Shown: positions 27,744 to 37,708, numbered from the stretch's first letter. The stretch: 51,881 bases of DNA from an uncultured Pelagibacteraceae bacterium (GCA_902587295.1 CACIKS010000005.1:1-51881), one strand, 5' to 3'. Notes: generated by a model not told the origin, from the sequence alone. Numbers and translations are program-made.

Positions 27744-29119
27744 TGGAATATATCAGCACAAGGAATAAAAATCTAAAATACAACTTTAAAGATATTTTTT
27801 TAAGAGGGCTAGCTCCTGACGGGGGACTTTTTATTCCCAAACAAATAAAAAAATATAATGAAGATGAAATTAAAAAATTGAGTGTCTTGAATTATACTGA
27901 CCTTGCAACAGAAATAATATTTAATTTTTGCTCGTCAAGTTTAGAAAAAAATAAACTTAAAAATCTTATTAAAAAATCATACAAAAACTTTTCAACAGAA
28001 GAAGTTATTAAACTTAAAAAGTTTGGAAGTTTAAATTTAATAGAACTTTATCATGGACCTACATTAGCATTTAAGGATATTGCGATGCAAGTTCTTGGAA
28101 ATATGTATGAAGAATTTAATATTTCCTCAAACAACAAAGTAAATATTATAGTGGCTACATCTGGCGATACTGGTTCAGCAGCTATAGCTGCATTAAATGA
28201 TAGAAAAAATATAAATGTATTTGTTTTGCATCCCTATAAAAAAATTTCAAATATACAAAGAAAAATAATGACAACTATTGGGTCCAATAATGTTTACAAC
28301 ATTGCAATCAAAGGAACATTTGATGATTGTCAAAAACTTGTAAAAGAAATGTTTTCTGAAAATTCCTTTAGAGAAAAAATTAATATGTCGGGTGTAAATT
28401 CTATAAATTGGGCGAGAATAATTTGTCAGATAGTTTATTATTTTTATTCTTACTTTAAATTTCAAAATAAAAAAGTTAGTTTTGCAGTTCCAACTGGTAA
28501 TTTTGGTGATGTTTTTGCAGGATATGTAGCTAAAAAAATGGGATTACCAATTGAAAAATTAATAGTAGCAACTAATGAAAATGATATTTTAGAAAGAGTT
28601 ATTAATACTGGTGAATATAAACCAACTAAAGTAAAACCATCGTTATCACCAAGTATGGATGTTCAAATATCAAGTAATTTTGAAAGATTACTTTTTGATG
28701 TACTTAATGAAGATGATAAACAAGTATCAATTTTTATGAATGATTTGAAATCCAAAGGTTTATTTTTGTTAAACAAAGAACAGATAGCTAGCATAAAAAA
28801 AGATTTCAATGCTAAAAAAGTAAATGACAAAGAAACTATTGAAATAATCAAAAAATTTTCTAAAGAATACAATTTTGTTATAGACCCACACACAGCAACT
28901 GCAGTTGGTGCCTCCAAAGATATAAAAGATGGTTCTGAAATTTTAATTTTGGGCACGGCTCATCCTTATAAATTTTTAGAAACAATTAAAATGGCAACTT
29001 CACAGGAGGTTGAGATCCCAAAACAGATAGCACATTTGATGAATAAAAAAGAAAATTATGATATTTTGGAAAACAACATAAATGATGTAAAAAATTATAT
29101 ATTGGGCAAAATATTATGA
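27743..29119 (+). CDS. thrC: Threonine synthase
   Basis: Converts O-phosphohomoserine to threonine with pyridoxal phosphate. The 458-residue protein opens with MEYISTRNKN from a GTG at 27743. The PLP lysine is in GPTLAFKDIAMQ near 109-121. ATSGDTGSAAIAAL near 138-151 and AVPTGNFGDVFAGYVAKKMG near 247-266 bind the phosphate. This is the long threonine synthase type with an N-terminal extension. Homoserine kinase (thrB) is nearby on the other strand, giving the last two steps of threonine synthesis. Expression is probably coupled to the oxidase genes. Confidence 0.97.
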   Translation: MEYISTRNKNLKYNFKDIFLRGLAPDGGLFIPKQIKKYNEDEIKKLSVLNYTDLATEIIFNFCSSSLEKNKLKNLIKKSYKNFSTEEVIKLKKFGSLNLIELYHGPTLAFKDIAMQVLGNMYEEFNISSNNKVNIIVATSGDTGSAAIAALNDRKNINVFVLHPYKKISNIQRKIMTTIGSNNVYNIAIKGTFDDCQKLVKEMFSENSFREKINMSGVNSINWARIICQIVYYFYSYFKFQNKKVSFAVPTGNFGDVFAGYVAKKMGLPIEKLIVATNENDILERVINTGEYKPTKVKPSLSPSMDVQISSNFERLLFDVLNEDDKQVSIFMNDLKSKGLFLLNKEQIASIKKDFNAKKVNDKETIEIIKKFSKEYNFVIDPHTATAVGASKDIKDGSEILILGTAHPYKFLETIKMATSQEVEIPKQIAHLMNKKENYDILENNINDVKNYILGKIL

Positions 29120-29604
29120 AATTAAAACCTGGTGACGAATTACCTCACAATGATTTTTTTTATTTAGATGATTCAAATGAAGTAAAAAAAATTTCAACTA
29201 ATGATTTATTCAAATCTGAAAAAATAATAATTTTAGGAATGCCTGGAGCTTTTACCAAAACCTGTTCAGCAACTCATTTACCAGGGTATATTAAAAACTA
29301 TCATCTCGCAAAAAAAAAGGGAATCACAAAAATAATTTGTTTAGCAGTCAATGATCCAAACGTAATGAAAGCTTGGGGTCAAAATCAAAATGTAGGAAAT
29401 AAAATAATTATGGTGGGAGACCCTTTTTGCAAATTTACTAAAGCTATTGGAGCTGAAGTAGATAAATCAGCAAAAGGTTTAGGAGTAAGATCAAATAGAT
29501 ATACTATGCTATTGGAAGATGGAATTGTAAAAAAAATCGAGGAAGAGAAAGAAACTGCAACTTGTGAATTATCTGCAGCAGAAAATTTTTTAAATAAAAT
29601 TTAA
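29116..29604 (+). CDS. Peroxiredoxin (Prx5/AhpC-like redoxin)
   Basis: A 162-residue thiol peroxidase that reduces hydrogen peroxide or organic peroxides. The Prx5 signature GMPGAFTKTCSATHLPGY lies near 41-58, with peroxidatic Cys50. A second Cys in TATCELSAAE near residue 150 could be the resolving thiol. The start overlaps the thrC stop (ATGA), so it belongs to the same transcript. Its end abuts the stop of the convergent rhodanese gene. Confidence 0.92.
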   Translation: MKLKPGDELPHNDFFYLDDSNEVKKISTNDLFKSEKIIILGMPGAFTKTCSATHLPGYIKNYHLAKKKGITKIICLAVNDPNVMKAWGQNQNVGNKIIMVGDPFCKFTKAIGAEVDKSAKGLGVRSNRYTMLLEDGIVKKIEEEKETATCELSAAENFLNKI

Positions 29605-29985
29605 TTATTTAGTTGGAAGTTGATTATTTTTCCAACCAATTTTTTCTCCACCGTCCCCTCTAAAACCATCAGAAACATTTAAACATTTAAAACCTTTTTT
29701 TGTTAATAATTCCGCTGCTCTTTGCGATCTATTACCTGATCCACACATTATAAGAATTTTTGAGTTTTTATCAATTTTTAAATCTTCGAATTCTTTCACA
29801 AAATTTTCATTAATAATTCTTCCTTGAAATTGGGATGATAAAAAATATGTTTTAATTCCAATTTTATCACCATCAGGCTTTCCTATTTGATCCCACTCTT
29901 CTTTTGTTCTCACATCCAGCAAAATACTTTCTGGACTCTCTTTTATGAAGTCTCTGATTTTATCGCTTGGAATTTGTTTGATCAT
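29605..29985 (-). CDS. Rhodanese-domain sulfurtransferase-like protein
   Basis: A 126-residue single rhodanese domain. It shows ILLDVRTKEEWDQIGKPDG near 21-39 and the active loop MCGSGNRSQRAAELL near 79-93 with the catalytic Cys. The basic loop is more like bacterial single-domain sulfurtransferases than Cdc25 phosphatases. The physiological acceptor is unknown. It is the last gene of the long minus-strand run that begins at dciA. Confidence 0.9.
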   Translation of the reverse strand: MIKQIPSDKIRDFIKESPESILLDVRTKEEWDQIGKPDGDKIGIKTYFLSSQFQGRIINENFVKEFEDLKIDKNSKILIMCGSGNRSQRAAELLTKKGFKCLNVSDGFRGDGGEKIGWKNNQLPTK

Positions 29986-30414
29986 TTATCTTTTTACAGC
30001 TCTTTGTGCAATTTCATCAACAAGATTATTATAGCTATTTTGAGCGTGACCCTTTACCCATATCCATTTTATAGAATGTTTTGATGATAAATTTTTTAAT
30101 CTTTTCCATAATTCGATATTTTTCACTGGTTTCTTCGAAGCAGTTTTCCACCCATTTTTTTCCCATTTTTTTATCCAAGTTGTTATACCATCTTTTACAT
30201 AAGTGGAGTCAGTGTAAATCATAATTTCAGATTTTTTTTTAAATTTTTGTATTGCCCTAATCGGTGCTAACAATTCCATTTTGTTATTTGTTGTATTTTT
30301 TTCACTACCTGAGATTTCATCTTTGATTTTATCATCTACTAGTATTATTGCAGCCCATCCGCCAGGACCTGGATTTCCTGAGCATGCACCGTCAGTATAT
30401 ATTTTGTATTTCAT
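29986..30414 (-). CDS. rnhA: Ribonuclease HI
   Basis: Cuts the RNA strand of RNA-DNA hybrids. The 142-residue protein carries the four acidic catalytic positions: Asp in YTDGACSGNPGPGGW, Glu in NNKMELLA, Asp in IYTDSTYV, and Asp in NNLVDEIAQ. It lies between thrB (1 nt gap) and the rhodanese gene (no gap). The ispH-thrB-rnhA order is common in alphaproteobacteria. RNase HII is also present in this window. Confidence 0.97.
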   Translation of the reverse strand: MKYKIYTDGACSGNPGPGGWAAIILVDDKIKDEISGSEKNTTNNKMELLAPIRAIQKFKKKSEIMIYTDSTYVKDGITTWIKKWEKNGWKTASKKPVKNIELWKRLKNLSSKHSIKWIWVKGHAQNSYNNLVDEIAQRAVKR

Positions 30415-30415
30415 A

Positions 30416-31384
30416 CTAAATTAAATAATCCTCAAAACTTTTTGCATTTTTATGAAATTCAAGCCTTTTTAAGTATTCTTCAGGATCTTTTATTTTCACA
30501 ACTGCATTATCAACTGTATTAATGTAATCAAAAACTCGTGTTAAAAGAAATCTTAGAGCAGCACCTTGAGATAGGACTTTAATTGCGATTTTTTCATCCT
30601 TGGAAATTTTCCTGACTTCGTTATACCCTTCCATAAGTTTTTTTGCTTTAGTCACGTTAAAACTTAAATTTTGCTTTACTCCTTCAAAACACAGTGCATT
30701 AAAACATATTGCAATTTCAAAAGCATAAAAATCATTACATGAAAAATAAAAATCAATAAACCCAGAAAACTTATTATTTTTGAAAAAAATATTATCACTA
30801 AATAAATCTGCATGAATAATTCCAGAAGGGAGATTTTTTGGCCACTTCCTTTCAATGCTAGATAAATTTGCCTCTATTAAATTTGGAAGTTCAGGGTGAA
30901 TTTTATTGCACTTATCTTTAACTTGCGCAAATATACTTCTCCACGATCCTATTGATAAATCATTTTTTCTCGAAAATTTAAAATTTTTTGTAATTTGATG
31001 AAGTTTAGCTATTTGGTTTCCGACAATTTTGCACTCCGATGGAGATAGATTGTTTTTTGATTTTCCATCCAAAAAACTCACAATCATAAATTTTTTATCA
31101 TTAAAATCTGAGATATAATTATTATCTTTATTTGGTATTGGTTTCGGGGAAATAAAATTATTTTTACTAAGTTCAACCATTAAATTTGAAAAAAAAGGTA
31201 GATCAGTTTTTTTAACTCTTCTCTCATAAATCGTTAAAATATATTTACCTTTTTCAGTTTGAATAGAGTAATTTGTATTCTCAATACCTTCTTTAATTCC
31301 CTCAAAGTTTTTGAGTTTACCTAGTTTATAATTCAATAAAATATTATTAATCTCTTCTTTTTCTAATTTTGTATATACAGCCAT
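30416..31384 (-). CDS. thrB: Homoserine kinase (aminoglycoside-phosphotransferase fold)
   Basis: Phosphorylates homoserine, the substrate step before threonine synthase. The 322-residue protein belongs to the ThrB type with an APH/protein-kinase-like fold found in alphaproteobacteria. It has NTNYSIQTEKGKYILTIYE near 31-49, the catalytic loop SGIIHADLFSDNIFF near 186-200 and the metal site GFIDFYFS near 207-214. It follows ispH with no gap. Confidence 0.93.
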   Translation of the reverse strand: MAVYTKLEKEEINNILLNYKLGKLKNFEGIKEGIENTNYSIQTEKGKYILTIYERRVKKTDLPFFSNLMVELSKNNFISPKPIPNKDNNYISDFNDKKFMIVSFLDGKSKNNLSPSECKIVGNQIAKLHQITKNFKFSRKNDLSIGSWRSIFAQVKDKCNKIHPELPNLIEANLSSIERKWPKNLPSGIIHADLFSDNIFFKNNKFSGFIDFYFSCNDFYAFEIAICFNALCFEGVKQNLSFNVTKAKKLMEGYNEVRKISKDEKIAIKVLSQGAALRFLLTRVFDYINTVDNAVVKIKDPEEYLKRLEFHKNAKSFEDYLI

Positions 31385-32320
31385 TTAATTCAGTTCTTTT
31401 GGCAATTTAAAAACTACTTTTTCTTTTGCTGTTACTACTTCTTCAATAGAAACATTCATACTTTTTTTTATTTCTGAAATAAAATTTTGAACCAACTCTT
31501 CTGGAGCAGAGGCACCTGATGATAAACCAATAGTTTTACAGTTTTTTATTTTATCTAAAGGAGCTTTCTTTCCATAAAAAATTAGCTCGGAATCTTCACA
31601 TCCAGATTTTTTTGCAACCTCTACCAACCTAGCAGAATTTGAAGAATTTCTGCTTCCAATTACAAAAAACATTTCGCAATCAGGAGCAATTTTTTTGACA
31701 GCAGCTTGCCTATTTGTTGTTGCATAACAAATATCTTCTTTAATTGGTCCTTTTATATCTGGAAATTTACGTTTTAGAGCGTCAATAATTTCTTTAGTAT
31801 CATCCACTGACAAAGTAGTTTGAGTTACATAGGCAAGCGGTTTTGAAAATTTTAAATTTTTTACTTCATCAACAGTTTCTATTAATTTAATAGATCCCTC
31901 AGGCAGCTGCCCCATTGTGCCAACAACTTCGGGATGATTTTTGTGCCCTATTAAAATAATATCAAATCCTCTTTTGTGTAATTGTTCAGTTTCTCTGTGG
32001 ACCTTAGAAACAAGCGGACATGTAGCATCGACATAGAATATTTTTTTAAGCTTAGCTTCTTCAGGAACTTTTTTTGGAACACCGTGAGCTGAGAAAATAA
32101 CTGGTCTAGATGTATCAGTAATTTCTGAAATTTCTTCTACAAAAATTGCCCCTAATTTTTTTAATGACTCAACAACATTTTTATTATGAACTATTTCATG
32201 TCTAACATAAACTGGAGAACCATATTTATCTAAAGTTTTTTTCACTATCTCAATAGCTCTATCTACACCAGCACAAAAACCCCTAGGAGCAGCTAAATAA
32301 ATTTTAATTTCATTTTTCAT
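31385..32320 (-). CDS. ispH: 4-hydroxy-3-methylbut-2-enyl diphosphate reductase
   Basis: Last step of the MEP pathway, yielding IPP and DMAPP with an iron-sulfur cluster. The 311-residue protein has the three conserved Cys: PRGFCAGVDRA near 11-21, DATCPLVSKVH near 98-108 and EDICYATTNRQ near 195-205. The EEIVxTAKEKV-like end is also present. It overlaps blh by 11 nt, so the enzyme that supplies isoprenoid precursors is coupled to the carotenoid/retinal genes. Confidence 0.98.
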   Translation of the reverse strand: MKNEIKIYLAAPRGFCAGVDRAIEIVKKTLDKYGSPVYVRHEIVHNKNVVESLKKLGAIFVEEISEITDTSRPVIFSAHGVPKKVPEEAKLKKIFYVDATCPLVSKVHRETEQLHKRGFDIILIGHKNHPEVVGTMGQLPEGSIKLIETVDEVKNLKFSKPLAYVTQTTLSVDDTKEIIDALKRKFPDIKGPIKEDICYATTNRQAAVKKIAPDCEMFFVIGSRNSSNSARLVEVAKKSGCEDSELIFYGKKAPLDKIKNCKTIGLSSGASAPEELVQNFISEIKKSMNVSIEEVVTAKEKVVFKLPKELN

Positions 32321-33245
32321 TAATTTCTAACAAATATTCCAGCAATATATGCGGAAATGTTAACGACGCCAAACCAATAAATATCACTTTAATTATGACA
32401 TCGTTCAAACCGTAGTATTTTGATAAAAAAAAGGCTGCTATTAAATATAAAATTGCAGTCACAACTGTTAAAGGCAAAGCTTTCATAATAAAAATTTTCA
32501 CGCCTTTTGATAAGTTATTTTTATCAAGTTCGTTAGACAAAGATATAATGTGTCTTATTGAGTGAAGAAAACAAAAATAAACTGTAAAAGCAATTATCGG
32601 AGAAAATATATAATTTAAAATTATAATTGATAACATATCTAAAAATATAATCTCGAAGTCTTCAAATTTATTTTTATAAGCGAAATATAAATAGCCCATA
32701 AAGCTCAAAAATAGACAAATATTAATAATCCAATGTTCTAATTCTATAAAGGTCAAAAAAACTTTACTTAGCATTAAAGTTTCAAAAATTTTTAATGTTT
32801 CATCGAAATGAAAAAAAAGTGGTGCAAAAATTATTAATGATCCTTTAATTAAATAAAAAACTTGATCTAAAAAAGAGTTTCCTTTGTGTAAAAACGAAGT
32901 GTCCTCAAGCCCAAAATGATAAGATGCAACAAGTAAAAAGGCCAATAAAGTGAAGGTAGTATATAAACTCCAAATAAAAATTACTAATGCAGAAATCAAT
33001 ATGTAAATTGCAAAAAAAATAGCTTTATTTTTAATCTTATAAATTGTGAGTAATTTATTTGACTTATAGTTATCTAATGCTCCATGTGAAATTCCAATTG
33101 ATAAAATTAAAAATAAACAAACAAATAAAATACTTAATTCATTCAAAACTGAAAAAAAATTTTTACCAAGCAAAGCAACAATTGATAGTCCAACAGTTAA
33201 TAATGCAAAGTAGAATGTATGTTTACCGTATATTTTTTTTATCAT
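32310..33245 (-). CDS. blh: Beta-carotene 15,15'-dioxygenase, Brp/Blh family
   Basis: Cleaves beta-carotene into two retinal molecules, the chromophore of proteorhodopsin. The 311-residue integral membrane protein has about eight helices. The His residues expected to hold the iron appear in GISHGALDN near 51-59, ASYHFGLED near 107-115, FLHSIRHII near 227-235 and FPHILLEYL near the end. It directly follows crtY (1 nt gap). It is the gene that diverts carotenoid to retinal and strongly implies a microbial rhodopsin elsewhere in the genome. Confidence 0.92.
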   Translation of the reverse strand: MIKKIYGKHTFYFALLTVGLSIVALLGKNFFSVLNELSILFVCLFLILSIGISHGALDNYKSNKLLTIYKIKNKAIFFAIYILISALVIFIWSLYTTFTLLAFLLVASYHFGLEDTSFLHKGNSFLDQVFYLIKGSLIIFAPLFFHFDETLKIFETLMLSKVFLTFIELEHWIINICLFLSFMGYLYFAYKNKFEDFEIIFLDMLSIIILNYIFSPIIAFTVYFCFLHSIRHIISLSNELDKNNLSKGVKIFIMKALPLTVVTAILYLIAAFFLSKYYGLNDVIIKVIFIGLASLTFPHILLEYLLEINEK

Positions 33246-33246
33246 T

Positions 33247-34311
33247 TTAATTAAAAATAGATTTTATAAATATCCATTTTGGCATTTTTAAAATTATCGA
33301 AAAATCCTCAAAAACATTGCTTTTGTTTGATAAAAATTTAATAGCAGTGCTGTATGAGCCACTAAATATTTTTGAAAATATATTTGGCATTTTTTCAGGA
33401 TATTTACTTAAAACTTTTAAAAAAATTTCGTCTAAAAATCTATATTTTTTTCCAATATTGTAAAGTTGCGTCTTTTGAATATTTTCAATATTTTTGCGAA
33501 TATATTTTGAATGTTCTTGAATATTCAAAAAGGTATAACCCGTACTAAGTCTTGTCATTCCACCAGCAGTTCCAATATTAATTTTATTATTTTCTTTTTT
33601 ATTGATTGGATAAAAAAGTGGGATAGCACCTTCCTCTATATAATTTATTTTATAGTCTTTAATACCTATATTATTTAGATAAATTTTTATTTGAGTGTCA
33701 TAATCTTTTAAAGAATCATTTTTTTTGGATAACCATGTAGTTTCAATCATTGCTTTATTTTTACTAAAAGGCAAAACATAAAAGAAATGAACGCTGCCTC
33801 TCTGTTCGCAGTTAAAATCCATTAAAATTACAGTTTCTTCGTTGAAGCAAGCTTCTTTTGTTTGAATTTCTATGCCATAAAAGTGTTGCCAAAGATTAGA
33901 ATCACTTTCTTTTTTAAGAGATGGCAGGCTATTAAATATAAAAGAGTTGGTAGTATCTAAGTCCTTAATATTTTTAAAAAATTTTATATTTTTATTTTTT
34001 TTTAATTGTGTGTTTATTTTTTCATAAAAAAGTCCACTATCTATACTCACATATGGAAATTTATCGCATTTAATAATTTTTGATTCAGAATTGGTTTTTA
34101 TTGAAAACTCATTCCATTCTTTTTTAATACAATCATCAAAATTGTGTTGATTAACTTTCCAAAAGGACCAGGTTTTATCCCTTTTATAATTATCTCTAGT
34201 TTCAATAATCGCAAGCGTTTTGTCATCAAGCTTATTATAAATATCAAGCTCATAAGCCAAAGATAAGCCAGCACAACCACCACCAATTATTACATAATCA
34301 TATTCTTTCAT
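33247..34311 (-). CDS. crtY: Lycopene beta-cyclase
   Basis: Closes both ends of lycopene to make beta-carotene. The 354-residue protein has the N-terminal dinucleotide fold DYVIIGGGCAGLSLAYEL near 4-21, a DKTWSFW segment near 45-51 typical of CrtY, and GTAGGMTRLSTGYTFLNIQ near 249-267. It overlaps crtB by 14 nt. Sequence is highly adapted to AT-rich codon use, as for its neighbours, so recent transfer is not evident from composition. Confidence 0.92.
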   Translation of the reverse strand: MKEYDYVIIGGGCAGLSLAYELDIYNKLDDKTLAIIETRDNYKRDKTWSFWKVNQHNFDDCIKKEWNEFSIKTNSESKIIKCDKFPYVSIDSGLFYEKINTQLKKNKNIKFFKNIKDLDTTNSFIFNSLPSLKKESDSNLWQHFYGIEIQTKEACFNEETVILMDFNCEQRGSVHFFYVLPFSKNKAMIETTWLSKKNDSLKDYDTQIKIYLNNIGIKDYKINYIEEGAIPLFYPINKKENNKINIGTAGGMTRLSTGYTFLNIQEHSKYIRKNIENIQKTQLYNIGKKYRFLDEIFLKVLSKYPEKMPNIFSKIFSGSYSTAIKFLSNKSNVFEDFSIILKMPKWIFIKSIFN

Positions 34312-35161
34312 TCAAACCTATATCTTCATTAATCAAATTATATTCTAGTTCCTTCTCATATTTTTTTTTCTTAGTAAAAAAAAGTATTATCAAATCTTTC
34401 AAAGAAAATAATGTTTGGATTATTTTACCAAAGTTGGAAACATAAATTTTTCCAGCTTTTCGATAGCTTTCTATATTTTTTTTTTCTAAAATTTTTTTTC
34501 CTATTTGTCTATAAACTCTTCTAGCAACAATTATTGAAAAACGACTATTTAGAGGTATATCTTTAATTCCAACAAAGGAGCTATCATAAAAGGATTCGGC
34601 TTTTAATATTATATTTTTGATACTTTTAAAAACATCATTTGAACTTTTGATTAAATATATTCTATTTTTTTTTTCATCTTCAACTACGTCTCTAGCAATA
34701 TTTGTTAATTGCATTGCAATTCCCAAGTCAATCGCTCTATGCAATGAATCTTTTTTTTCAATACCAAATATTTTCGCCATCATCAAACCAACTGTTCCTG
34801 CTACTCTATAGGAATAAACTAAAAGTTCTTTTTCTGTTTTTATTCTCACTTCTTTTTTTAGATCAGAATTAACTCCGTCAAATAAATCATCAACTATTTT
34901 TTTTGAAATATTTATTTCATTCATTAAATCCCACATGTTTTTTATTATAATGTTATTTGTGTTTTTTTGTTCAAATTTTTTTTTAAATTCTTCAAGTTCT
35001 TTTTTTTTAATTTCCAGATCTTTACTTTGGTCAGCAATATTATCTATTGTCCTACAAAAATCGTATAATACAGAACATTTAAAATAAATTTTTTTGGGCA
35101 AAAAGAAACCAGACCAATTAAATGATTTTGCATAAATAGATAAATAATTTTTTGTAGTCAT
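34298..35161 (-). CDS. crtB: Phytoene synthase
   Basis: Condenses two geranylgeranyl diphosphates to phytoene. The 287-residue protein has the two Asp-rich magnesium motifs: DFCRTIDNIADQS near 31-43 and TNIARDVVEDEKKNR near 148-162. It begins on the last base of the crtI stop. The GGPP synthase (crtE) that would feed it is not in this window. Confidence 0.94.
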   Translation of the reverse strand: MTTKNYLSIYAKSFNWSGFFLPKKIYFKCSVLYDFCRTIDNIADQSKDLEIKKKELEEFKKKFEQKNTNNIIIKNMWDLMNEINISKKIVDDLFDGVNSDLKKEVRIKTEKELLVYSYRVAGTVGLMMAKIFGIEKKDSLHRAIDLGIAMQLTNIARDVVEDEKKNRIYLIKSSNDVFKSIKNIILKAESFYDSSFVGIKDIPLNSRFSIIVARRVYRQIGKKILEKKNIESYRKAGKIYVSNFGKIIQTLFSLKDLIILFFTKKKKYEKELEYNLINEDIGLNERI

Positions 35162-36627
35162 TATAAAATTTTATCTAAAACTTTGGCTGAAGAAATTACT
35201 CCAGGCATACCAGCACCTGGATGTGTTCCGGCTCCAACAAAATATAAATTTTCAAAAACTTCTGATTGATTATGAAATCTAAAATAAGCAGATTGTGAGA
35301 ATTTTGGTTGTATAGAAAATCCTGAGCCATGTAATGTAGCAAGATCTTTCTCAAAATAATCTGGGGTTAGGTAAAAATCGTTCACAACATTTTCTTTTAT
35401 ACCTGGAAGAACTGATTTATCCATTTTATCCAAAACTAAATTTTTAAATTTATCTCCCTCGTTTGACCAATTAATCTTTGATAAATTATTAGGAACTGGA
35501 ACAAGAACATAAAAAGCATCTTGACCATCGGGTGCCATATTCGGATCGGTTGCAGATGGTCTATGTAAGTAGTAACTAATGTCATCTGAAAGGACTTTCT
35601 TTTCAAATATTTTTTGTAAATGTTCTTCGTAAGATTTACCAAAATAAATTGTGTGATGAGCGATATTCTTGTATTGTTTTTTTGATCCAAAATAATAAAC
35701 AAAAAGTCCCATCGAATAGTCCATTCTTTTCATTTTTTCTTTAAATAAAAAATTATAATTATTCTTGGATTTAATTAAATTTTTGTAAACATTTGGCGGA
35801 TCAGAGTTGCAGACTACATAATCACAATTAATAATCTTAGATTTATTAACTTTCACGGCCTTAATATCTTTATTATTAGAAACTATTTCAGTTACTTCTG
35901 CATTTTTAATAATTTCAACACCTTCCTCCTGCATTAATTTTTCAAGCGCTTTTACAACATTTCCTGTTCCACCCATCGAATAGTGAATTCCCCATTTTTT
36001 TTCTAAAAATAAAATAAGCGCATATATAGAGGTAGTAGTGAAGGGGTTCCCACCCACCAATAAAGGATGCATACTAAAAACTCTTCTTAATTTTTCGTTT
36101 GATATATAGCTAGAAACCAAACTGTAAACAGATTTATAACTTTTTAAATTTAATAAAGCTGGAATTTGTTTGATCATAAAATAAAAATTATTAAAAGGTT
36201 TGTCAGATAGATCAGTAAAACCTTTGTCAAAAATTTTCTCTGTAAATTTTACTAATTTATTATATCCATCATAATCTTTTTCTGAGAATTTTTTTATCTC
36301 TTTCTCCATTGATTTTTCGTTACCTGAGTAGTCAAAAGTTTCACCATCACTAAAAACAAATCGATACCATAAATCTAAAGGAACTATTTTTACATAATCA
36401 GATATTTTTTTATTAAATAATAAAAATAATTCTTCAAAAAGATAAGGAGCGGTTATAACAGTAGGACCACCATCATAAGTAAAACTTCCTTTTTTGAATA
36501 CTCTTGCTCTTCCACCTAAATCAGGATGCTTTTCAACCAAAGTAACATCGTAACCCTTTGCTTTTAATCTAAGGGCTGAAGCTAGTCCGCCGAATCCTGA
36601 TCCTACAACTATAACCTTTTTCGTCAT
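35161..36627 (-). CDS. crtI: Phytoene desaturase (bacterial CrtI type)
   Basis: Introduces four double bonds into phytoene to form lycopene, using FAD. The 488-residue protein opens with the FAD fold VVGSGFGGLASALRLKAKGY near 6-25 followed by EKHPDLGGRARVF. It closes with the carotenoid desaturase signature GAGTHPGAGMPGVISSAKVL near 466-485. It starts 14 nt after the stop of atpF on the same strand, which is the junction between the ATP synthase and retinal modules. Confidence 0.96.
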   Translation of the reverse strand: MTKKVIVVGSGFGGLASALRLKAKGYDVTLVEKHPDLGGRARVFKKGSFTYDGGPTVITAPYLFEELFLLFNKKISDYVKIVPLDLWYRFVFSDGETFDYSGNEKSMEKEIKKFSEKDYDGYNKLVKFTEKIFDKGFTDLSDKPFNNFYFMIKQIPALLNLKSYKSVYSLVSSYISNEKLRRVFSMHPLLVGGNPFTTTSIYALILFLEKKWGIHYSMGGTGNVVKALEKLMQEEGVEIIKNAEVTEIVSNNKDIKAVKVNKSKIINCDYVVCNSDPPNVYKNLIKSKNNYNFLFKEKMKRMDYSMGLFVYYFGSKKQYKNIAHHTIYFGKSYEEHLQKIFEKKVLSDDISYYLHRPSATDPNMAPDGQDAFYVLVPVPNNLSKINWSNEGDKFKNLVLDKMDKSVLPGIKENVVNDFYLTPDYFEKDLATLHGSGFSIQPKFSQSAYFRFHNQSEVFENLYFVGAGTHPGAGMPGVISSAKVLDKIL

Positions 36628-36641
36628 ATTTGGATCTTACT

Positions 36642-37139
36642 CTAGATAGATTTGTTTTTTAAAATCTTTTTTGTCTCTTCAATGCTTGATATATAAATTT
36701 TATCAAGCTTTTTCTTATCAACTGAGTTCTTAATGATTTTTTTTATTGAATGAATCGTAATATCTACTGATAAATTTTTGATATCTTTGATAGCTTGAAC
36801 CTTCATCTGTTTTATTTTGTCTTCAGCTGTCTTTTTTCTATTTTCCAAAACTTGATGAAATTCCTCGTTAATTTTAATAATATTTCTTTCCGACTCTAGT
36901 TTAGCACTTTCTATCAGATTTTTTATCTCCTCTTTTGAATTACTCAATTTGTTATCGTGCTCACTTAATATATTTTTGGCATCATCTTTTAATTTTTCGG
37001 CATTATCTATTTCTTCTTTAATTTTTTTTATACTCTCACTTAATGATCCATCAACTTTTTGTGGAACTTTAAAATAAAATAATACTCCTACAAATATTGC
37101 AAAAGAAACACCAACCCAAAATGTAGCATCTATAATCAT
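36642..37139 (-). CDS. atpF: F0F1 ATP synthase subunit b
   Basis: The peripheral stalk subunit that ties F1 to the membrane a subunit. The 165-residue protein has one N-terminal helix (about 5-24) and then a long charged coiled coil rich in Lys, Glu and Asn. It overlaps the b' gene by 4 nt. It is more divergent than b', but length, topology and position agree. Confidence 0.88.
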   Translation of the reverse strand: MIIDATFWVGVSFAIFVGVLFYFKVPQKVDGSLSESIKKIKEEIDNAEKLKDDAKNILSEHDNKLSNSKEEIKNLIESAKLESERNIIKINEEFHQVLENRKKTAEDKIKQMKVQAIKDIKNLSVDITIHSIKKIIKNSVDKKKLDKIYISSIEETKKILKNKSI

Positions 37140-37708
37140 ATATTTTTATTTTTTTCCTTTAAAGTTTCGGACACAGCAGCTTTGATACTGCTTTTGTTCA
37201 GCTCCTCTCCAAAAATATCTTTAATTACTTCAGATACCATCTCTTCGGAAATGGAGCCAACTTTTTTTAAAGAGTCAGATTTAAACTTTTTAATTTCGTT
37301 ATCAGCATCTTTTGTTTCTTGATCTATTTTTTTTTGGATTTCATCCTTTTTGGTCTGAATATCTTCATTCAACTTTATTCTACTTTCTGAAATAATTTTT
37401 TTTGCGTCATTCTTTGCAACTTGAATCAAGTCTTGATAATTTTTTAATTTTTTTTCAGCTTCTTCTTTAAAGTTTTTTGCCTCTTCTAAATCTTTTCTTA
37501 TTTTGTCTTCCCTCATATCTATATTGCTTTTAATTTTTGGAATAAAAATTTTATCTATTAACAAGTATATAGATGCAAAAATAAGAATTAGCCAAAATGC
37601 TTGTGAAGCCCAATATTCAGGGTCAAGCTGAGGCATACCTGCCTCAGCCGCAATAGTTTGTTTTCCTAATAATAAAAGAAAAACAAAAGTTATCGAAAAC
37701 TTTTTCAT
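37136..37708 (-). CDS. atpG: F0F1 ATP synthase subunit b' (second stalk subunit)
   Basis: Alphaproteobacteria and cyanobacteria build the stalk from b and b'. This 190-residue protein opens with a signal-like hydrophobic stretch ending in IAAEAGMPQLDPEYWASQAFW, typical of alphaproteobacterial b'. A membrane helix at about 35-52 is followed by a coiled coil to the end. The order atpI-atpB-atpE-b'-b is preserved. The symbol atpG is also used for gamma in other genomes, so atpF2 is an alternative. Confidence 0.88.
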   Translation of the reverse strand: MKKFSITFVFLLLLGKQTIAAEAGMPQLDPEYWASQAFWLILIFASIYLLIDKIFIPKIKSNIDMREDKIRKDLEEAKNFKEEAEKKLKNYQDLIQVAKNDAKKIISESRIKLNEDIQTKKDEIQKKIDQETKDADNEIKKFKSDSLKKVGSISEEMVSEVIKDIFGEELNKSSIKAAVSETLKEKNKNI